The notes under the pieces: model-generated | What the model was told of the DNA's origin: nothing | The model's database searches: none | The model's input: only the letters and a program-made list of their open reading frames with translations | Position numbers and translations under genes: made by a program | Shown: in pieces, positions 23,265 through 35,876 of the stretch | Position numbering within the stretch: the first letter of the stretch is position 1 | Layout of the letters: every line of letters starts with the position of its first letter | NCBI RefSeq assembly: GCF_046630445.1 | Contig: NC_092333.1 | Coordinates: 711,197,001 to 711,261,000, forward strand | DNA: 64,000 nt | Source: Rutidosis leptorrhynchoides | Lineage: Eukaryota; Streptophyta; Magnoliopsida; Asterales; Asteraceae | Direction: 5' to 3'

Positions 23265-25820
23265 TGTAACACACTGAAACCCGGGCTAGTTGTAAGTGGA
23301 TTATTTTTGCCCTTAGGATTTGTGCTTAGTCTTAAGTGCTTTTTATTTTAATTATTTTATTAGTGTTTTATTATAATTGTGTTGTGACCAGTTTGTGACA
23401 AGGGTCCCAGAACATGTTTGTTTATTTCAATTGGACCTCGTTTGGGTTACCTAATCTTGTGCGAAAGATATCAGATAACTGGTAAATACCCGTGTGTTGT
23501 ACAGTGTGGGAATTAAACCCAATTAAGTGACTAGTGTACTTCTTTTTCTTCCCATTTCTAGAAAATTCACTAAAACACCGTACCTTCATCCCTCCCACCT
23601 AACCAAACCCTAATCCTTAAACATTGATCTTGAGCTCAAATTGGTGTTAGAATCGTGTTTGTTATCGTTTACTGAGTCTATCAAGGTAAGTAACATGTGT
23701 TTTTGTGTTCAATTCATTGTTAAATTCATGGTTTTGTGTGAGTTTTGTAAAAAGCTTGAATTTGTGTCAAAACTAGTGATTTAAGTGTTGTTATGGTCAA
23801 ATTGTTGTGGGTTTTGAGTCTATAACAGGTAGTGAACAAGTTGTGGTCAATTTTGGTGTTTAAAACGAGCTCTAGATCGAGATTTGAGGATTTCATCGTG
23901 AAGTCCGTAGCCTTTGTTCAGTTTCTGAGGAAGATGAACACAGTCGGCCGACTGTCGGTCGACAGTCGACCGAATGAGGGTGAACCGACCGATTGTTGAG
24001 TGAACCGACCGACGGAGATTTACCTTCGGTCGATTGATGTAATACTAAGTGAATCGACCGACTGGTAAGGTCAGACGACCGGTTGTGTCGACAGTCGACC
24101 GACTGTCAGTGTCAGTCGACCGACTGTTTGTCCAGGGCAGAATGTTTTACCAAAGTGCCTTTTTCTAGCCGTTATGCTGCCCGTTTGTATTTTGGTGTTC
24201 AGGATGTAAATTTTGAAAGTGCACAAGTGTTAAGCATGAAAATTTTAGCGGACGCATTTTTTACTAATTTGCTATAATTCGCTGTCAGTGTGTCTAATCT
24301 TGATGGGAACACTATTCTAACTTGGTTTTTGCTGTTCTCGGGAGATAAGGACAAGGAGGAAGCTCAGAAATAATAACTGATAGGGGTGTTCGTTCGGTTG
24401 GTTTATGGTTTACGTGATTTATTCGGTTTGGTTTATTCGGTTTTCATGAATATTTTTGTGAACCAATAACCGAACCAAATTTGACAAAACCAAACCAATC
24501 CAACCAAATAAAAAATCGGTTTACATGGATTGGTTTTGGTTAAACCAAATTAGAACTTTTAGATAAAAAATGTGTTTTTTTAAACCAAACATATTTTATT
24601 GATTAAACTATAAGTATACAAATAATAAAATATTTCCTACCAAACATGCAATATGAGAAGCAACTCATGAGTATACAACCCATATATACAATCTAAACTA
24701 TATTAATGAACTGAGTAGCACAAAAATAATAACGAAACACGCAGCATCTAAGTTTTCAGAGATAAAAAATTCATAATACGGAGTAATTGATAAACAGATA
24801 CAGTCATTAAAGTTAAATTAAACCAATAAAAACGTTAAACTCAAACAAGAACAAATAAAGCAAATACTTAATATTTATATACCAAAATAAAATTATATTT
24901 CGGTTTTTTGGTTTGAAACCAGATATTAATTTTACAAACCAAATCCAAATCGAAAACTGTAAATATTTTCGGGTGAAACCAATAAACCAAACCAAACCCA
25001 AATAAGTCAACCCACTTTAACCAATTCAATTTGGTTTGGTCGGTTTCGTGGTCGAAACCATTTAATGCACACCCCTAATAACTGAGCAGTTGCTGGTAAT
25101 TGGTGAGTGGGTCTATCTATGGATAGAGTTTAAGTAGCATATCATGCTACTGTGGTCGACTCTTTTACCATGCATAGTGTAGGAATTGCCATGATAGAAT
25201 AATATCGTTTGCCTGATGTTGTATATGAATTATGTGTACACTATGTGAATGGCACCAGTCGGGCCTAGGGGAGGTTGGAGTCCGTATGAGGTCAACCGTG
25301 CCTAGGGGAGGTTGGGTCCATAGGCTACTGAGTGTGGAGTATAGTGTGAACGATACATCCCCTGCATCTGGATAACTATACTGTGAATTGAGTAGCAGGG
25401 ACTATCGGTAGACTCAGGCCCGATCAGCTGAGAGTCGTGTGCTCGTACAAGCCGCCGATCCTCGTATTATCGTATTGTATGATAGTTGGTAGTTAGCAAG
25501 TGTTGTTGTTAGTATATAGCTTGTGTGTGGCTTAAGCTATATCTGTTAGATAGATTCCATTCACTTAGCGGTGCGCTAATCCCCCACATGTTTCCCCCTT
25601 TGCAGGTTTAGGTACTACTAGTCGGGATGGGTATGGATGCAGAAGACATGTTTGACAACCCTACTCTGATGTGGACTTTTGTTTAAATAATGTTTTGTAA
25701 TAACGTAACACTGTTGTGTAAGTTTAAACTTAATTATACGGTTTAAAGTAATGTCGTGCCTTATATTGTGTTTATTATTAAAGTCTTCCGCTGTGTTTAA
25801 AAAAAATGGCCGGTGTTACA
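23265..25820 (+). repeat. 3' LTR of element G1, enlarged by a hAT-like insertion
   Basis: Starts TGTAACACACTGAAACCCGG and ends GGCCGGTGTTACA. Its 2,556 bp are explained by the 5' LTR length, plus the 697-bp insertion at 24381-25077 with its 8-bp duplication, minus one 21-bp repeat unit. Confidence 0.95.
24381..25077. mobile_element. Non-autonomous hAT-like DNA transposon, 697 bp
   Basis: Terminal inverted repeats TAGGGGTGT / ACACCCCTA and a perfect 8-bp duplication ATAACTGA (24373-24380 and 25078-25085). The 5' LTR of G1 has the empty site (one ATAACTGA). The 8-bp duplication and TIR form are those of hAT elements. The interior is rich in GGTTTGGTTT and AAACCAAACC motifs: near-ends read GGTTTATTCGGTTT and the other end AAACCAATAAACCAAACC, giving it a subterminal foldback character. 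It has no transposase frame. It must be younger than G1. Confidence 0.95.
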
Positions 25821-26134
25821 GGGTGGCTACTAAGATGTTTCAGTTCGCCAGCGCGCTAAGAAAGGTTGCTTCTGTCGTTCTTTATTTCTTGTCTAGCAGA
25901 AACTACAGCTTGAACGGGATTCATTGTTGGGAAGCCGAATAAGTCACTGCTCTATTCCCGACTTGAAATCCATAAAGGACTTTAAGGGAGATAAAATAGG
26001 GGGCTTAAAATGCCTCGGGACGACAGCACGTTACATCATAAAGCAAGTAGAAGACGGCTTATGCTCTCGCAGCTTCGCCAGAAGATACGAAGGGGGGCCT
26101 CGGCCCGGGAAGGGGAGAAGTGGCATTTGGAAGT
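25821..26134. other. Organelle-like block, segment 2
   Basis: Middle piece of the block, between the G1 target duplication (GGGTG, 25821-25825) and the solo-LTR target duplication (GAAGT, 26130-26134). The minus strand at about 25829-25847 reads GAACTGAAACATCTTAGTA, a sequence I recognise from the universally conserved 5' region of bacterial-type 23S/26S rRNA. The text beyond that motif does not keep matching rRNA, so it is at most a scrap. GC-rich strings such as GGGGGGCCTCGGCCCGGGA recall plant mitochondrial DNA. I infer a nuclear insertion of mitochondrial DNA, with modest confidence. Confidence 0.45.
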
Positions 26135-26545
26135 TTTGACGTCCTCCAGATAGGGCCTGGAAGAATAACGTCACTAAATATATCAAATTACAGTTGTATA
26201 AACGAGAACTACTCTATATGAGACGTTTTATTGAGTTTTGCAGCGGAAGATAAATAGATTACATTGTATTTAATGAACAATGCATTAAATTTCTTTAGTT
26301 GATATTATATGTGATGAAGACTCCAAGCATAGCAAGCAATTATCATCAGTTTAGAAAATGCAAGTCCTTCAAATTATCCATGAATGACTCGTTGAAATGT
26401 TGCTTTCAATTAGCAAATACACAGCGGAAGCAATACTTAAGTACCTGAGAATAAACATGCTTAAAAAGTCAACACTAGCTTGAGTGAGTTCATAGGTTTG
26501 TCATAAATAATGATTTCAGTAATAGTGTTAGACCACAAGATTTTT

Positions 26546-26940
26546 GTTCATAAGCTTGGTCTCGCAGGGACCAATTAGTAGATCACGCAGATCCAAAAGT
26601 TGTTCATAAGCTTGGTCTCACATGGACCAATTAGTAGATCACGCAGATCCAAAAGTTGTTCATAAGCTTGGTCTCGCAGGGACCAATTAGTAGATCTCAC
26701 AGATCTAAAAGTTGTTCATAAGCTTGGTCTCACATGGACCAATTAGTAGATCACGCAGATCCAAAAGTTGTTCATAAGCTTGGTCTCACATGGACCAATT
26801 AGTAGATCACGCAGATCCAAAAGTTGTTCATAAGCTTGGTCTCACATGGACCAATTAGTAGATCACGCAGATCCAAAAGTTATTCATAAGCTTGGTCTCA
26901 CATAGACCAATTAGTAGATCACGTAGATCCAAAAGTTGTT
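26546..26940. repeat. 56-bp tandem repeat, seven copies, inside the solo LTR
   Basis: The unit begins GTTCATAAGCTTGGTCTC and recurs at 26546, 26602, 26658, 26714, 26770, 26826 and 26882. Two variants alternate: CTCGCAGGGACC and CTCACATGGACC. Each unit contains GGTCTC-GGACC and GATCACGCAGATCC, both able to form short hairpins. A longer-period repeat (ATGTATTCTCAGC-CAAAAATG) follows at about 27065-27310. Confidence 0.95.
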
Positions 26941-28525
26941 CATAGTTTGCCCCAAAGACAAGTTGTGTTTATACATGTTGGTTAGGGATTTAGTCGGACA
27001 TAGGCGGATATAGCATAGTTTAAAGTTGGTACTTGTGTCTAGCATGTAAAACAGTTATAAAAGTTGTGCATGTATTCTCAGCCCAAAAATGTAAAGAGTA
27101 AAAGGGAATCAAATAAACTCACGAAAAATCAGTTTTAGTATTTGTATTCAGTTCATAAAAACAGTTATAAAAGTAGCGCATGTATTCTCAGCTCAAAAAT
27201 GTAAAGAGTAAAAGGGAGCATATGAAAACTCACAAAAAATCAGTTTTAATATTTGTATTCATTTCATTAAAACAGTTATAAAAGTAGCGCATGTATTCTC
27301 AGCCCAAAAATATAGATAAAAAGGAAACTATGAAAACTCACATTAAATAGCAGTTGAAGTATTCCTTGAAAGGAATGAAATGAATGGAAATAAGTGACCG
27401 GGATCTCAACCTAGAGATAGAATGTACGATCAGATGTTGTCTAATAGACATAAGTATGGTAACTATACCAATGATAATGGTTTTCTGAAAGCAATTCCAT
27501 TTTTGGAAAGGTTACTATCTATGGAAAGTTTCCACTTTTACTAAGTTTCCATGTTTACTAAGTTAGTGTTGAATACTAGTGAGTTGTTCTTAATAAGTCC
27601 ACTACTTATTAAGTGTGTAAGTGACTAATTGTTGTTCACTTGGTGAGTGTATGATTACTATAGTCGGGTTTGATATTGTGCACCATACCCAAACATCTAT
27701 GCCACCGCCGAGTCACTTGAATGATCTATTTTTACCGGTTGGCCCAGGATTTCTCGACCAAAATATAAGTTTGGCATTCGAAATCCACAAGTGTCCCATA
27801 GTGGTACCAACGATCACCCTAGGCCTTAAGTAGCGTTAAAGTTCATATATAGTGCACGTTATCTTGATTATAACCTTGGTGATAATAACGATAGTAATAA
27901 TGATAATAATTGAAAATGGAAACATTACTCACGTATCAATATTGTGACTCAATATTGCAGGAAAAAGTACGCAGATGTAACGGACATTACAAATTCTAGG
28001 TTGACCTCACGAACAATACCCATAACCTCCATAGCTATAACCCATACTTTCCTTAGCTCTATCCTGCTCATAAAACCCATTTTGAAATGACCCGCTCATG
28101 ACTTCGTCGTAGTATTTTATGTATAAATAATAATATGTTATAATTCGGTAGGCTTATAACTACCTTTAGTTGTTTGATTATGTTATAATTCAATAGGCTT
28201 ATAACTACCTTTAGTGGTTTGATTCTTGATTAAGAATACTAATAATGAAGTGTAAGAACAAAGATGATAATGGAAAGAAAGAAAGAAACACTTTGTAAGT
28301 GTGAGAAATGATGCAAGTTTAATGCTTGCATTCATGAGTATTTATAGCCTAAAATTTCAATATAAAAATACATACTTTATGTACCAAAATTGACTATATG
28401 TAAACTAGTTTATAATTTTATTTTTAGTCAACATAAAGATGTACTAGTTTATACTTTCCTTTTTTTTTAATTTTTATTTATTTTTAGTCAACATAAGGAT
28501 GTATTTGTTTAGTATTCTTTTTAGT

Positions 28526-28635
<110 letters not shown>

Positions 28636-28818
28636 ATTTACTACATGATAAGTATTATTTTCTTTTTACTAATTCATTACATTGAAATATATATATATAT
28701 ATTCATTTCAAAATATATATTTGAAATATTTATTTAATATTTAGTTTTTCAAAATCAATTATATTTTAAAGTTTATTTTAAAATCGTTTAAATAATAGAA
28801 ATTATTATAACACGTAAC

Positions 28819-28849
<31 letters not shown>

Positions 28850-28931
28850 GTTTACATAAAATTGTTCGTGAATCGTCAGAATCATATAAAAGTTAGGTTT
28901 AAATTTAGTCGGAAATTTCCGGGTTGTCATA

Positions 28932-29275
28932 GAAGTGTTGCTGACTTAAAAAGTAAGATGAATCTACGCTCCTCGGCCTAGGAATTCCCGGCATCTCGGA
29001 GAAAAAGAGTATAAATGAAAGGCTCCGCCTTGGCCCTATGCCTTTTGGGCCCCGCGAGTAGTCGAACAAATGAGATGTTAATACTATTGTGATAGAATGA
29101 AGAGAAGGAAATGGCTGAATGGTTAAGGGAATGAGTAAGAAATCACCTTAGTTTCACAGTTGGTAGTGGCTTTTTTGCTTTGACTAGGCTAGTAACTCGG
29201 ATCTAGGACTAGGAAGGGAAGCTCCATTCTTCGTAGTATACCAGACAAACCGGGTTTGCCAGAACCAAGGGGTCT
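28932..29275. other. Organelle-like block, segment 3
   Basis: Right remnant of the block, resuming after the GAAGT duplication. Strings such as CTCCGCCTTGGCCCTATGCC and TTTTGGGCCCCGCGAGTAGT look mitochondrial. Around 29108 the text AAATGGCTGAATGGTTAAGG resembles the D-arm half of a Ser- or Leu-type tRNA, but no anticodon or T arm follows. The block ends where Helitron helicase coding begins, at about 29276. Identity of the donor genome is not proven. Confidence 0.4.
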
Positions 29276-32200
29276 TTCTGTTTTCCGTTAGTTCTATAAC
29301 TTTAAAGTAAGACCATAAGTAGGAGCAAACAATCGATAAACTAACGATTTCCGGTTTCAAACCCTTTTTTTAACTGGCATAGTTTGCCTGAAGTCTCCTC
29401 CGAGTATGATTGATTTACCTCCAAATGGTAAAGAATCACAATCAAGTATGTCTCTTAAAGTTCTATCAAGAGATTCAAAACATTTTTTGTCGTTCATCGG
29501 AGCCTCATCCCATACGATCAATTCTGTTTCCTAAAGTAAATTACCTAGATGAGTATTCTTTTTAATGTTGCAAACCGTTTCATCGATTAAATCAATAGGT
29601 AATTTGAACCTCGAGTGCGCAGTTCTGCCAGCAGGTAGTAACAACGATGCGATACCAGAAGAAGCGACTGCTAGGACAATTTTCCCTTCAGATCTTAAGT
29701 ATGTAATAATGCATCTCCATAGAAATGTCTTGCCTGTGCCCCCGAAACCATATACGAAAATTAATTCTTGTTTCTTTTGAACTGATGCATTAACTATTAG
29801 ATCGTAAATGTATTTCTGTTTTTCGTTCATTTTCCAAATCAGCCCTTCGAATTCAGTTCGCAGCGCCTGACGATTGTAATTGCGTTCCTCCATTATTAGT
29901 CTGTTGTTCAGCTCACGCAGTAGATTTTCTGACAGCGGAGGCAAACCAAAATCTGTTATAGACTTGTTATAACTACTTAATATCACTTCGATCTCACATA
30001 GGACATACTGTCTTAATTCCGTATCATTGACATGTAGATTGTCGATATGTAAAGAAGCTGCGGCCCTCAAAGGAATATCATCAGCCATAAGCTCCCAATT
30101 TTCGTTCCATAATCGGAGTGGGCTCGTAACTTCACAAAACATAAGCATGTGAACAAACAATGATCGGAGTTGTGCACTTGTAGCAGATGCACTAGCTTCC
30201 TGTAGTGCTGCTGTCCATTCCCTGTCGTTCCCCAACAAACCAAGAGCTTCACAGGCCGAACGATAATTCGAATGTTGTGTTCCACCTACAACTCTTATTT
30301 CTTCAAATGTTTTACAACCCCTTTGGTGACATAACAACATTCTTAAATAAAAAACTTCACCGGTAGTTGGATGCATGTATGTTAGCCTTCCTACTAACGG
30401 CTTATTCAGATTCCGCCTGCGAGCCCAACATCTATCTTTATCTAACCAAACAAACTCTTTTGGAAAGTCAAGATAGGTCAAATGATGACCTTCTGAATAT
30501 CTTCTATTATACTCTAACCATTCGATCAACGTATTTTTCTTAGAATATGTATTGTTCACTATAGATTCCAGCCGTTGTTGTTAACGAAAACGTAAGAGTT
30601 GCTGGTGCTCTAAGTGAACAGCCAAAAGTTGTACCGCTGGTTCTCTATGATGTATAGAAAACCCGTACATTCTCCAACAGGCCTCGCAAGGACAAATAAA
30701 TCGATCATCAACGAAATTCTGGATCTCATCCACCCTCTTTGGCTGATTTTCTGTTTCTGCCTGCCGTTGACCAATATCACGTGAAACACGCATCACTATC
30801 TTATCAGTTCCCTTCGATATATACTTAAACAAATACTTAATCATCATCGTCCACCCACAATATTCAACGTTTATGTGAGCATGAAATATAAGACAAAGAT
30901 TACGATTATAGGGGACCACATAACTGTTATCTAAATCGACACCACATTTCTTAGCCGTCACACCAGTGTTTCTTCTTCGATACTGAGCATAACCATTTTT
31001 ATCAAAATATGTATTCATATTTAACGACTTTGGAAACTTTTTCGTGCAAACAAAACGGTCCATACACTGAGCTGATATGTTGATAGCTCCACACGGACCG
31101 TGGATCATGAATTCTGAAACTACTTTGTAACCAAGAGGGTCAACCATTGGATCAGGTAATTCAGTCGATATATAATCTTCAATATTACATAAGCTAAGTG
31201 TAAGAGTTTCAGTCCACAATAAGGTGTGACAGTGAGGCGTCCCACGTTTCTGAAACTCAATAGTATATAAAACTGCATTTAAAAAAAAAGAAACCGGATT
31301 ACAAACCTGTATATATGTGTAATTCAGATAACATAAAACATTTTATAAGTTGTGGAGGAACATAAAATATGACATACCTGCAACTACACGACCGAATGGC
31401 CTCTCCTGCTTCAAGTAGTTCACAAATTTATTAACTTTAAGCTTAAATATACGCGTCACAATATCGGTTCTATCAGCAGTAGTCAAATGAGAAAATGCAG
31501 CTAGATATCGACGTATCTCTGGCCATTTCGAGTTACATGTAAATGTAATAAAAAACTTTGGATTTCCATGAACTCTACAAATCGCTAAAGCGTCAAGGTA
31601 GTGACTATACATATATCTTGGACTTCCAGTGAAGGAAGCTGGTAGAATAACACGACTACCCACATCGGAACCCATTTGGTCACCTCTATTAATAGCATCG
31701 TGTAAGCCACATAAATACTCATTTCTTATGTTATTTTGATTGTTCCTTATATAGTCTATCCTTTGTAACTCAATACTGCAATAAGCTGTAACTATATATT
31801 GTTGGAATAACCTACCCGACCTTGTCAGCAGATTATCAGTACCAGCCCTGTCGCGAATTTGGTAACTATAATACATATTCATAGTCATCTGCTTGCTACG
31901 ACCTCTAATCGACCGACTGGTCTCCCGTAATCCAAACCGGGATGATAACCCATCTGACCATACACAAAAAGCAATGGGAACTATAATGACATGTATAATT
32001 GATGCAACTTATTAATCCTTTGAGGTGTCCCACTACGTAGCTCAACAATAACATCATAATCTCTTTCACTTCTAACATTTTCCCCATACACAATTGCTCC
32101 TACTGCATCAGAAGTAGGTAATTCATATTGCCTACTACCTGTAACACTAAAAAGCTTAATCTTGAAATCAGGAATATCTGCCTCAACATATCTATCCCTT

Positions 32201-33167
32201 GCAGTTCTAAATAATTTGACTACCTCATTATGTGTATCCAATATAGCGATTAACTTTCTGACAAATGTAACATCTAAACTACTATCCTCCTGACCACCAA
32301 AATGCGACATCCTATTTCGTACCTCATTCTCAGTATCATAAATATATAGCTGCAAATACCTAGGCACACTATCTTCCAAAGGACATAAAGAACCCATCCA
32401 ATGATACACTTGCCCTGATATCTTAAAGACGTAAGGACCACGACGACTGTTGACACTATCATCTATTTTTGCTCCATAAGACGTCATACTGAACATCTGA
32501 TTATAAGCACGAATATTATCCATAAAGTGTGCAGACTCTAATAAACGTTCGAATTCCAACAGAACATGTCTCTCTATAGGCAACACAACCCGGCCATCCA
32601 TACAACACTTATGATAACATAAACGACGCCTAGCAGAATAGACTTTAATACGTTCGTCAAACCAAAATAACGCATTACAATATTCACAAACACGATCACA
32701 ATCGCCTAAGTCTTGGTAATATTTAGTGACACCTGAAATAGTATAACAAAACAAAAACACCTCAAACACTAAAAAAAAAAAAAAAGGTAACTACAAAAAC
32801 TTACACTCAAAAAAAGGTAAATTAAAAGCTTACCAAAATTCATATACATATCACTCGTCTGGCGTTGCTGACTATGAGTAATCGTATCTTCCACAGATCT
32901 AACATCAGTAGTTCCTACAAATACTCTTTCAACACCAAAACTCGAACGACAACGACTACCAACATCAATATTCACAGTCGAATGATCATTCGATGAGTCA
33001 CTCACAACAGAATTTTGTAAACGATTAGCACGCTGCAAAGCAGCCCTACTGGACTGCTGGCGTGCAGTAACAGCAGGAAACAAACTCCCAACACCAACAA
33101 CATCAGTCGATTCATTAAAAACACTACCACTACAACTACCCTTTCGACGCTTTCTACTATTAGACAT
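29276..33167 (-). pseudogene. Helitron Rep-helicase, N-terminal and central parts
   Basis: Left-facing gene for the rolling-circle replication initiator and helicase of a plant Helitron. Exon 1 (33167 to about 32840, MSNSRKRRKGSCSG) is followed by a GT/AG intron and then GVTKYYQDLGDCDRVCEYCN. The Helitron-like N domain includes FPLLFVYGQMGYHPGLDYGR near 31980. The Rep domain has the HUH motif KRGTPHCHTLLW (about 31220-31250) and the tyrosine motif YLFKYISKG (about 30811-30837). The helicase has Walker A GFGGTGKT (29726-29749) and Walker B IVWDEAP near 29510, and ends at VIELTEN near 29280. Broken: in-frame stops in the N domain (LQ to L-stop near 31997), near 30580 and at 29530, and frame changes near 31900 and 29370. 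The remaining C-terminal motifs are absent here; the piece at 12251-13031 would follow almost directly. Confidence 0.9.
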
Positions 33168-33433
33168 AATTTTACTTTTAACAAATTAGGTATAACATCA
33201 AAAGACAACAACAATTATTGAAGAACATATAAGAACAAACCACAGATAACAACAATAAAAGAAACAACAACATTATTAGTAAAGACAAAAAATGCAAAAA
33301 ACAGTAGAAAAACCAAAAAAGAATGAGTATATACCTTAAACAGTAAACACAAAGCAGCAACTACGAACAAAACCTGCAACAAAAAAGACACAACTACTTG
33401 TGTAAGTTGGTAAATGCAGGGAAAAAAAATTGG

Positions 33434-34310
33434 TCTTTTGGTGAAGAACACGTAAAATGTGTAGTTAGGTCAAAACAGGTCAAAACATGAAACTTTCGTC
33501 ATATGGTCAAACTGAGTCAAAACAGGTCATAACATGCATCCTCGTGTAAGTCAGTAAACGCAAGTCAAAAAAGTTAGTCTTTTAGGGAAGAAGAAGTTAA
33601 TTGTGTAACTTAGACTCTGTTATGTGGTCAATATAGGTCAAAACACTAAAATTGTGTCATTCTAACAAAAGTGTCAAAAAACAACTCAAACTAATCAAAA
33701 TGACCATACTGATTTGTGTCATTATGAAGCATACATTTTTTTGGTCATGTTTAGTGTCATCAATAAGCATACATTTTTTTGGTCATAATGGCAATACATG
33801 TACAAATGCAACAACAAAGGAAAAAAAAAAAAAAGTAAAAGCACAAATATAAAACAACAATCAAACACATAAAAACCACCTCTTTTGGTGAAGAACATAT
33901 AAAATGTATAGTTAGGTCAAAACAGGTCAAAACATGAAACTTTTTTTCATATGGTCAAACTGAGTCAAAACAGGTCATAACATGCATCCTCGTGTAAGTC
34001 GGTAAATGCAACTCAAAAAAGTTAGTCTTTTACTGAAGAAGAGGTTAATTGTGCAGTGAGGTCAAAACATTACATAACAACAACTTGTGTCACTCTAACA
34101 AAAGTGTCAAAAAACAACTCAAACTAATCAAGATGGCCATACTAATTTGTGTCATTATGAAGCATACACTTTTTTGGTCATGTCTAGTGTCATCAATTTT
34201 TGGTCATAATGGCAATACATGTTATGTGCTATGGTCAAAATGGGTCACATTAGTTATTCAGTCAAAAGACCAAGCAGAAAACAAATGCAGCAACAAAGGA
34301 AAAGAAAATT
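33434..34310. repeat. Tandem duplication of about 0.44 kb on the 5' side of the Helitron gene
   Basis: The stretch beginning TTTTGGTGAAGAACACGTAA (33434) recurs at about 33882 as TTTTGGTGAAGAACATATAA, and AAGTGTCAAAAAACAACTCA recurs at an offset of 436 bp. Both copies are rich in GGTCAAAACA-type motifs (GGTCAAAACAGGTCA, TGGTCAAACTGAGTCA). Short open frames here are repeat artefacts. It sits upstream of the Rep-helicase start, so it could be leader or 5' Helitron sequence. I could not find a TC-type Helitron 5' terminus. Confidence 0.8.
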
Positions 34311-34918
34311 AAAAACACAAAGATAAAACAACAATCAAACACATAAAAACCACCATGAAAACAACCAAAAACCCCACAAACATAAAAAAACATACCTTCA
34401 AGAGTAAACAGGAAGTCAAAAACAGAAACACCAACAGCAACAACACCTGCAATAACCACGAACACATATAAAAACCCAAATTTCCAACAATGTACAACAT
34501 AATCATCTTCCATCAACAATAAAATTTCAATTGAAAACACAAACAACACAAAAATGTCACTTACAGATGCGGAGGACAATGTTCGATAAACTTGAAATTA
34601 ACAGAGAAAAGGAACAGAAAACCCTAATCAATAGAGAAAAATCGCCAGCAAAAGCAAGAAAGAAAGTAGAAGGAGGAAAGACAGATGAAAAGCAAATGCA
34701 TGATATAAACCTAGATAAGCGTCCATTAACTTCTCAAACGAACACGTGCCCCACTATAAAGCCACGTTTAGCCCACTAACAAACAATTAGGAACAGTAAC
34801 AAACGACACATAAAACCCCCAAAAATTAAAACCAAACGACATATACCACTTGGGCCAATATAACTTATGAAATATGATTCATTTTTTTCATTGAAAATTA
34901 GTCTTTAAAGTAAAAACC
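34311..34918. other. No gene recognised
   Basis: A-rich and AC-rich DNA between the tandem duplication and the foldback element. A plus-strand frame at 34531-34779 (Lys- and Glu-rich) resembles nothing I know. The Helitron 5' end may lie here but no terminus of the TCTCTACTA kind was seen. Confidence 0.4.
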
Positions 34919-35876
34919 AAAGTTTTAAGGGAAATTGGTCAAAATGCCCATATCTTTATAAATGCTTAACATATGTCCTTAAAAATCGTAATTACCGAAA
35001 ATGTCTCCTGACCACGCATCACATATGATGCGCCCAATCCCGTACGTGATGCGTGTTTACGAGATATTCAACGAGACAACCTTTTTTCCTCGCAAACTCG
35101 CGCTACGTACCACGCACAGTGCATGGTGCGTGGTGTTTGGTGCTTCATGCCAAAGTGTTAGATCGTTGAATGACTGTATCTTGTGACTCGTAACTCCGAT
35201 TAGTCACCGTTTTTTAAATCGTGTATTTTTTTCGAGATATATCCGTTGGCAAACAGTCGTAGGCGGTTTCGCATAAATTGTTTTTGAAACGGGGCCTCGA
35301 AGACCTTCATTTTTGCCCTCTTTTTATTTTGGCGTTTAAGCGCAATTTTGACCGTTAATAAGTTGCTATAAAACATTCTAATTTACGATTCGTTAAATTT
35401 TCACCAATATACACTATAAGTACACGAAAACGACTTGTTATCAGCGGTCAAAAGTGCGTTTAAAATTAAAAATAAAAAACGGAAAAACTGAAGGTCTTCG
35501 AGGCCTTGTATTGAAAATTTTTTGGGACAAACCGCTTATGGTTGTTTGCCAACGGATAGTTCTAGAAAAAAAAAAATACGATTTCAAACATACAATGACT
35601 AAATCGGAGCTATGAGTCATAAAATACGACCATTCAAATTTCTCCTCCAACAAGTACCAAGAACCACACACCGCGAATGGTGCTTGGTGCGTGGTACGTG
35701 TTTGCGACGAAAAATGCTTGTCTCGGTCATTATCTCGTAAACACGTATGACGTACCAAGTTACACGCGTTGATGTGATCATCGAACATTTTTGTAATTAC
35801 GAGTTTTTAAGAGAATTTTGTTAAACACTTTCAAAAATAAGGACATTTTGACCAATTTTTCAAGTTTTAATACACA
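34919..35876. mobile_element. Foldback element: about 440-bp inverted arms around a 75-bp loop
   Basis: The left arm (about 34919-35360) and the reverse complement of the right arm (about 35436-35876) read alike over nearly their full length. Shared pieces include ATTGGTCAAAATG at the outer ends, CGTGTTTACGAGATA, ATCCGTTGGCAAACA, and GGCCTCGAAGACCTTCA near the centre. By eye the arms are about 75% identical. The 75-bp centre contains TTACGATTCGTTAAATTTTC. No transposase is present and I saw no clear target duplication. Long inverted arms of this kind are known from foldback and Mutator-like non-autonomous transposons. A transcript across it would form a very long hairpin. Confidence 0.8.

Larger units (their letters stand above)
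16507..25820 (+). mobile_element. Ty3/gypsy chromovirus, whole length with both LTRs (element G1)
   Basis: Right-facing element bounded by LTRs at 16507-18378 and 23265-25820 and by a perfect 5-bp duplication GGGTG (16502-16506 and 25821-25825). It has an initiator-Met primer site, gag, protease, reverse transcriptase, RNase H and integrase in the Ty3/gypsy order. The sequence style resembles the Tekay/Del chromoviruses. By eye the LTRs differ at roughly 38 of about 1,840 shared positions, about 2%, or around 0.8 million years if a rate of 1.3e-8 per site per year applies. The coding region is broken, with several breaks. It inserted into the organelle-like block. Confidence 0.95.

Noticed and set aside
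25826-25850. 26S rRNA gene
   Set aside because: A 19-nt conserved motif is present but flanking sequence does not continue the match, so only a scrap is possible.
26546-26940. Regular 56-bp repeats that could suggest a CRISPR-like array
   Set aside because: The units are contiguous with no unique spacers, and the DNA is a plant LTR.
29100-29140. Possible tRNA gene
   Set aside because: Only a D-arm-like half is seen; no anticodon arm or T arm follows.
34531-34779. Lys/Glu-rich plus-strand ORF upstream of the foldback
   Set aside because: Low complexity with no homologue known to me.
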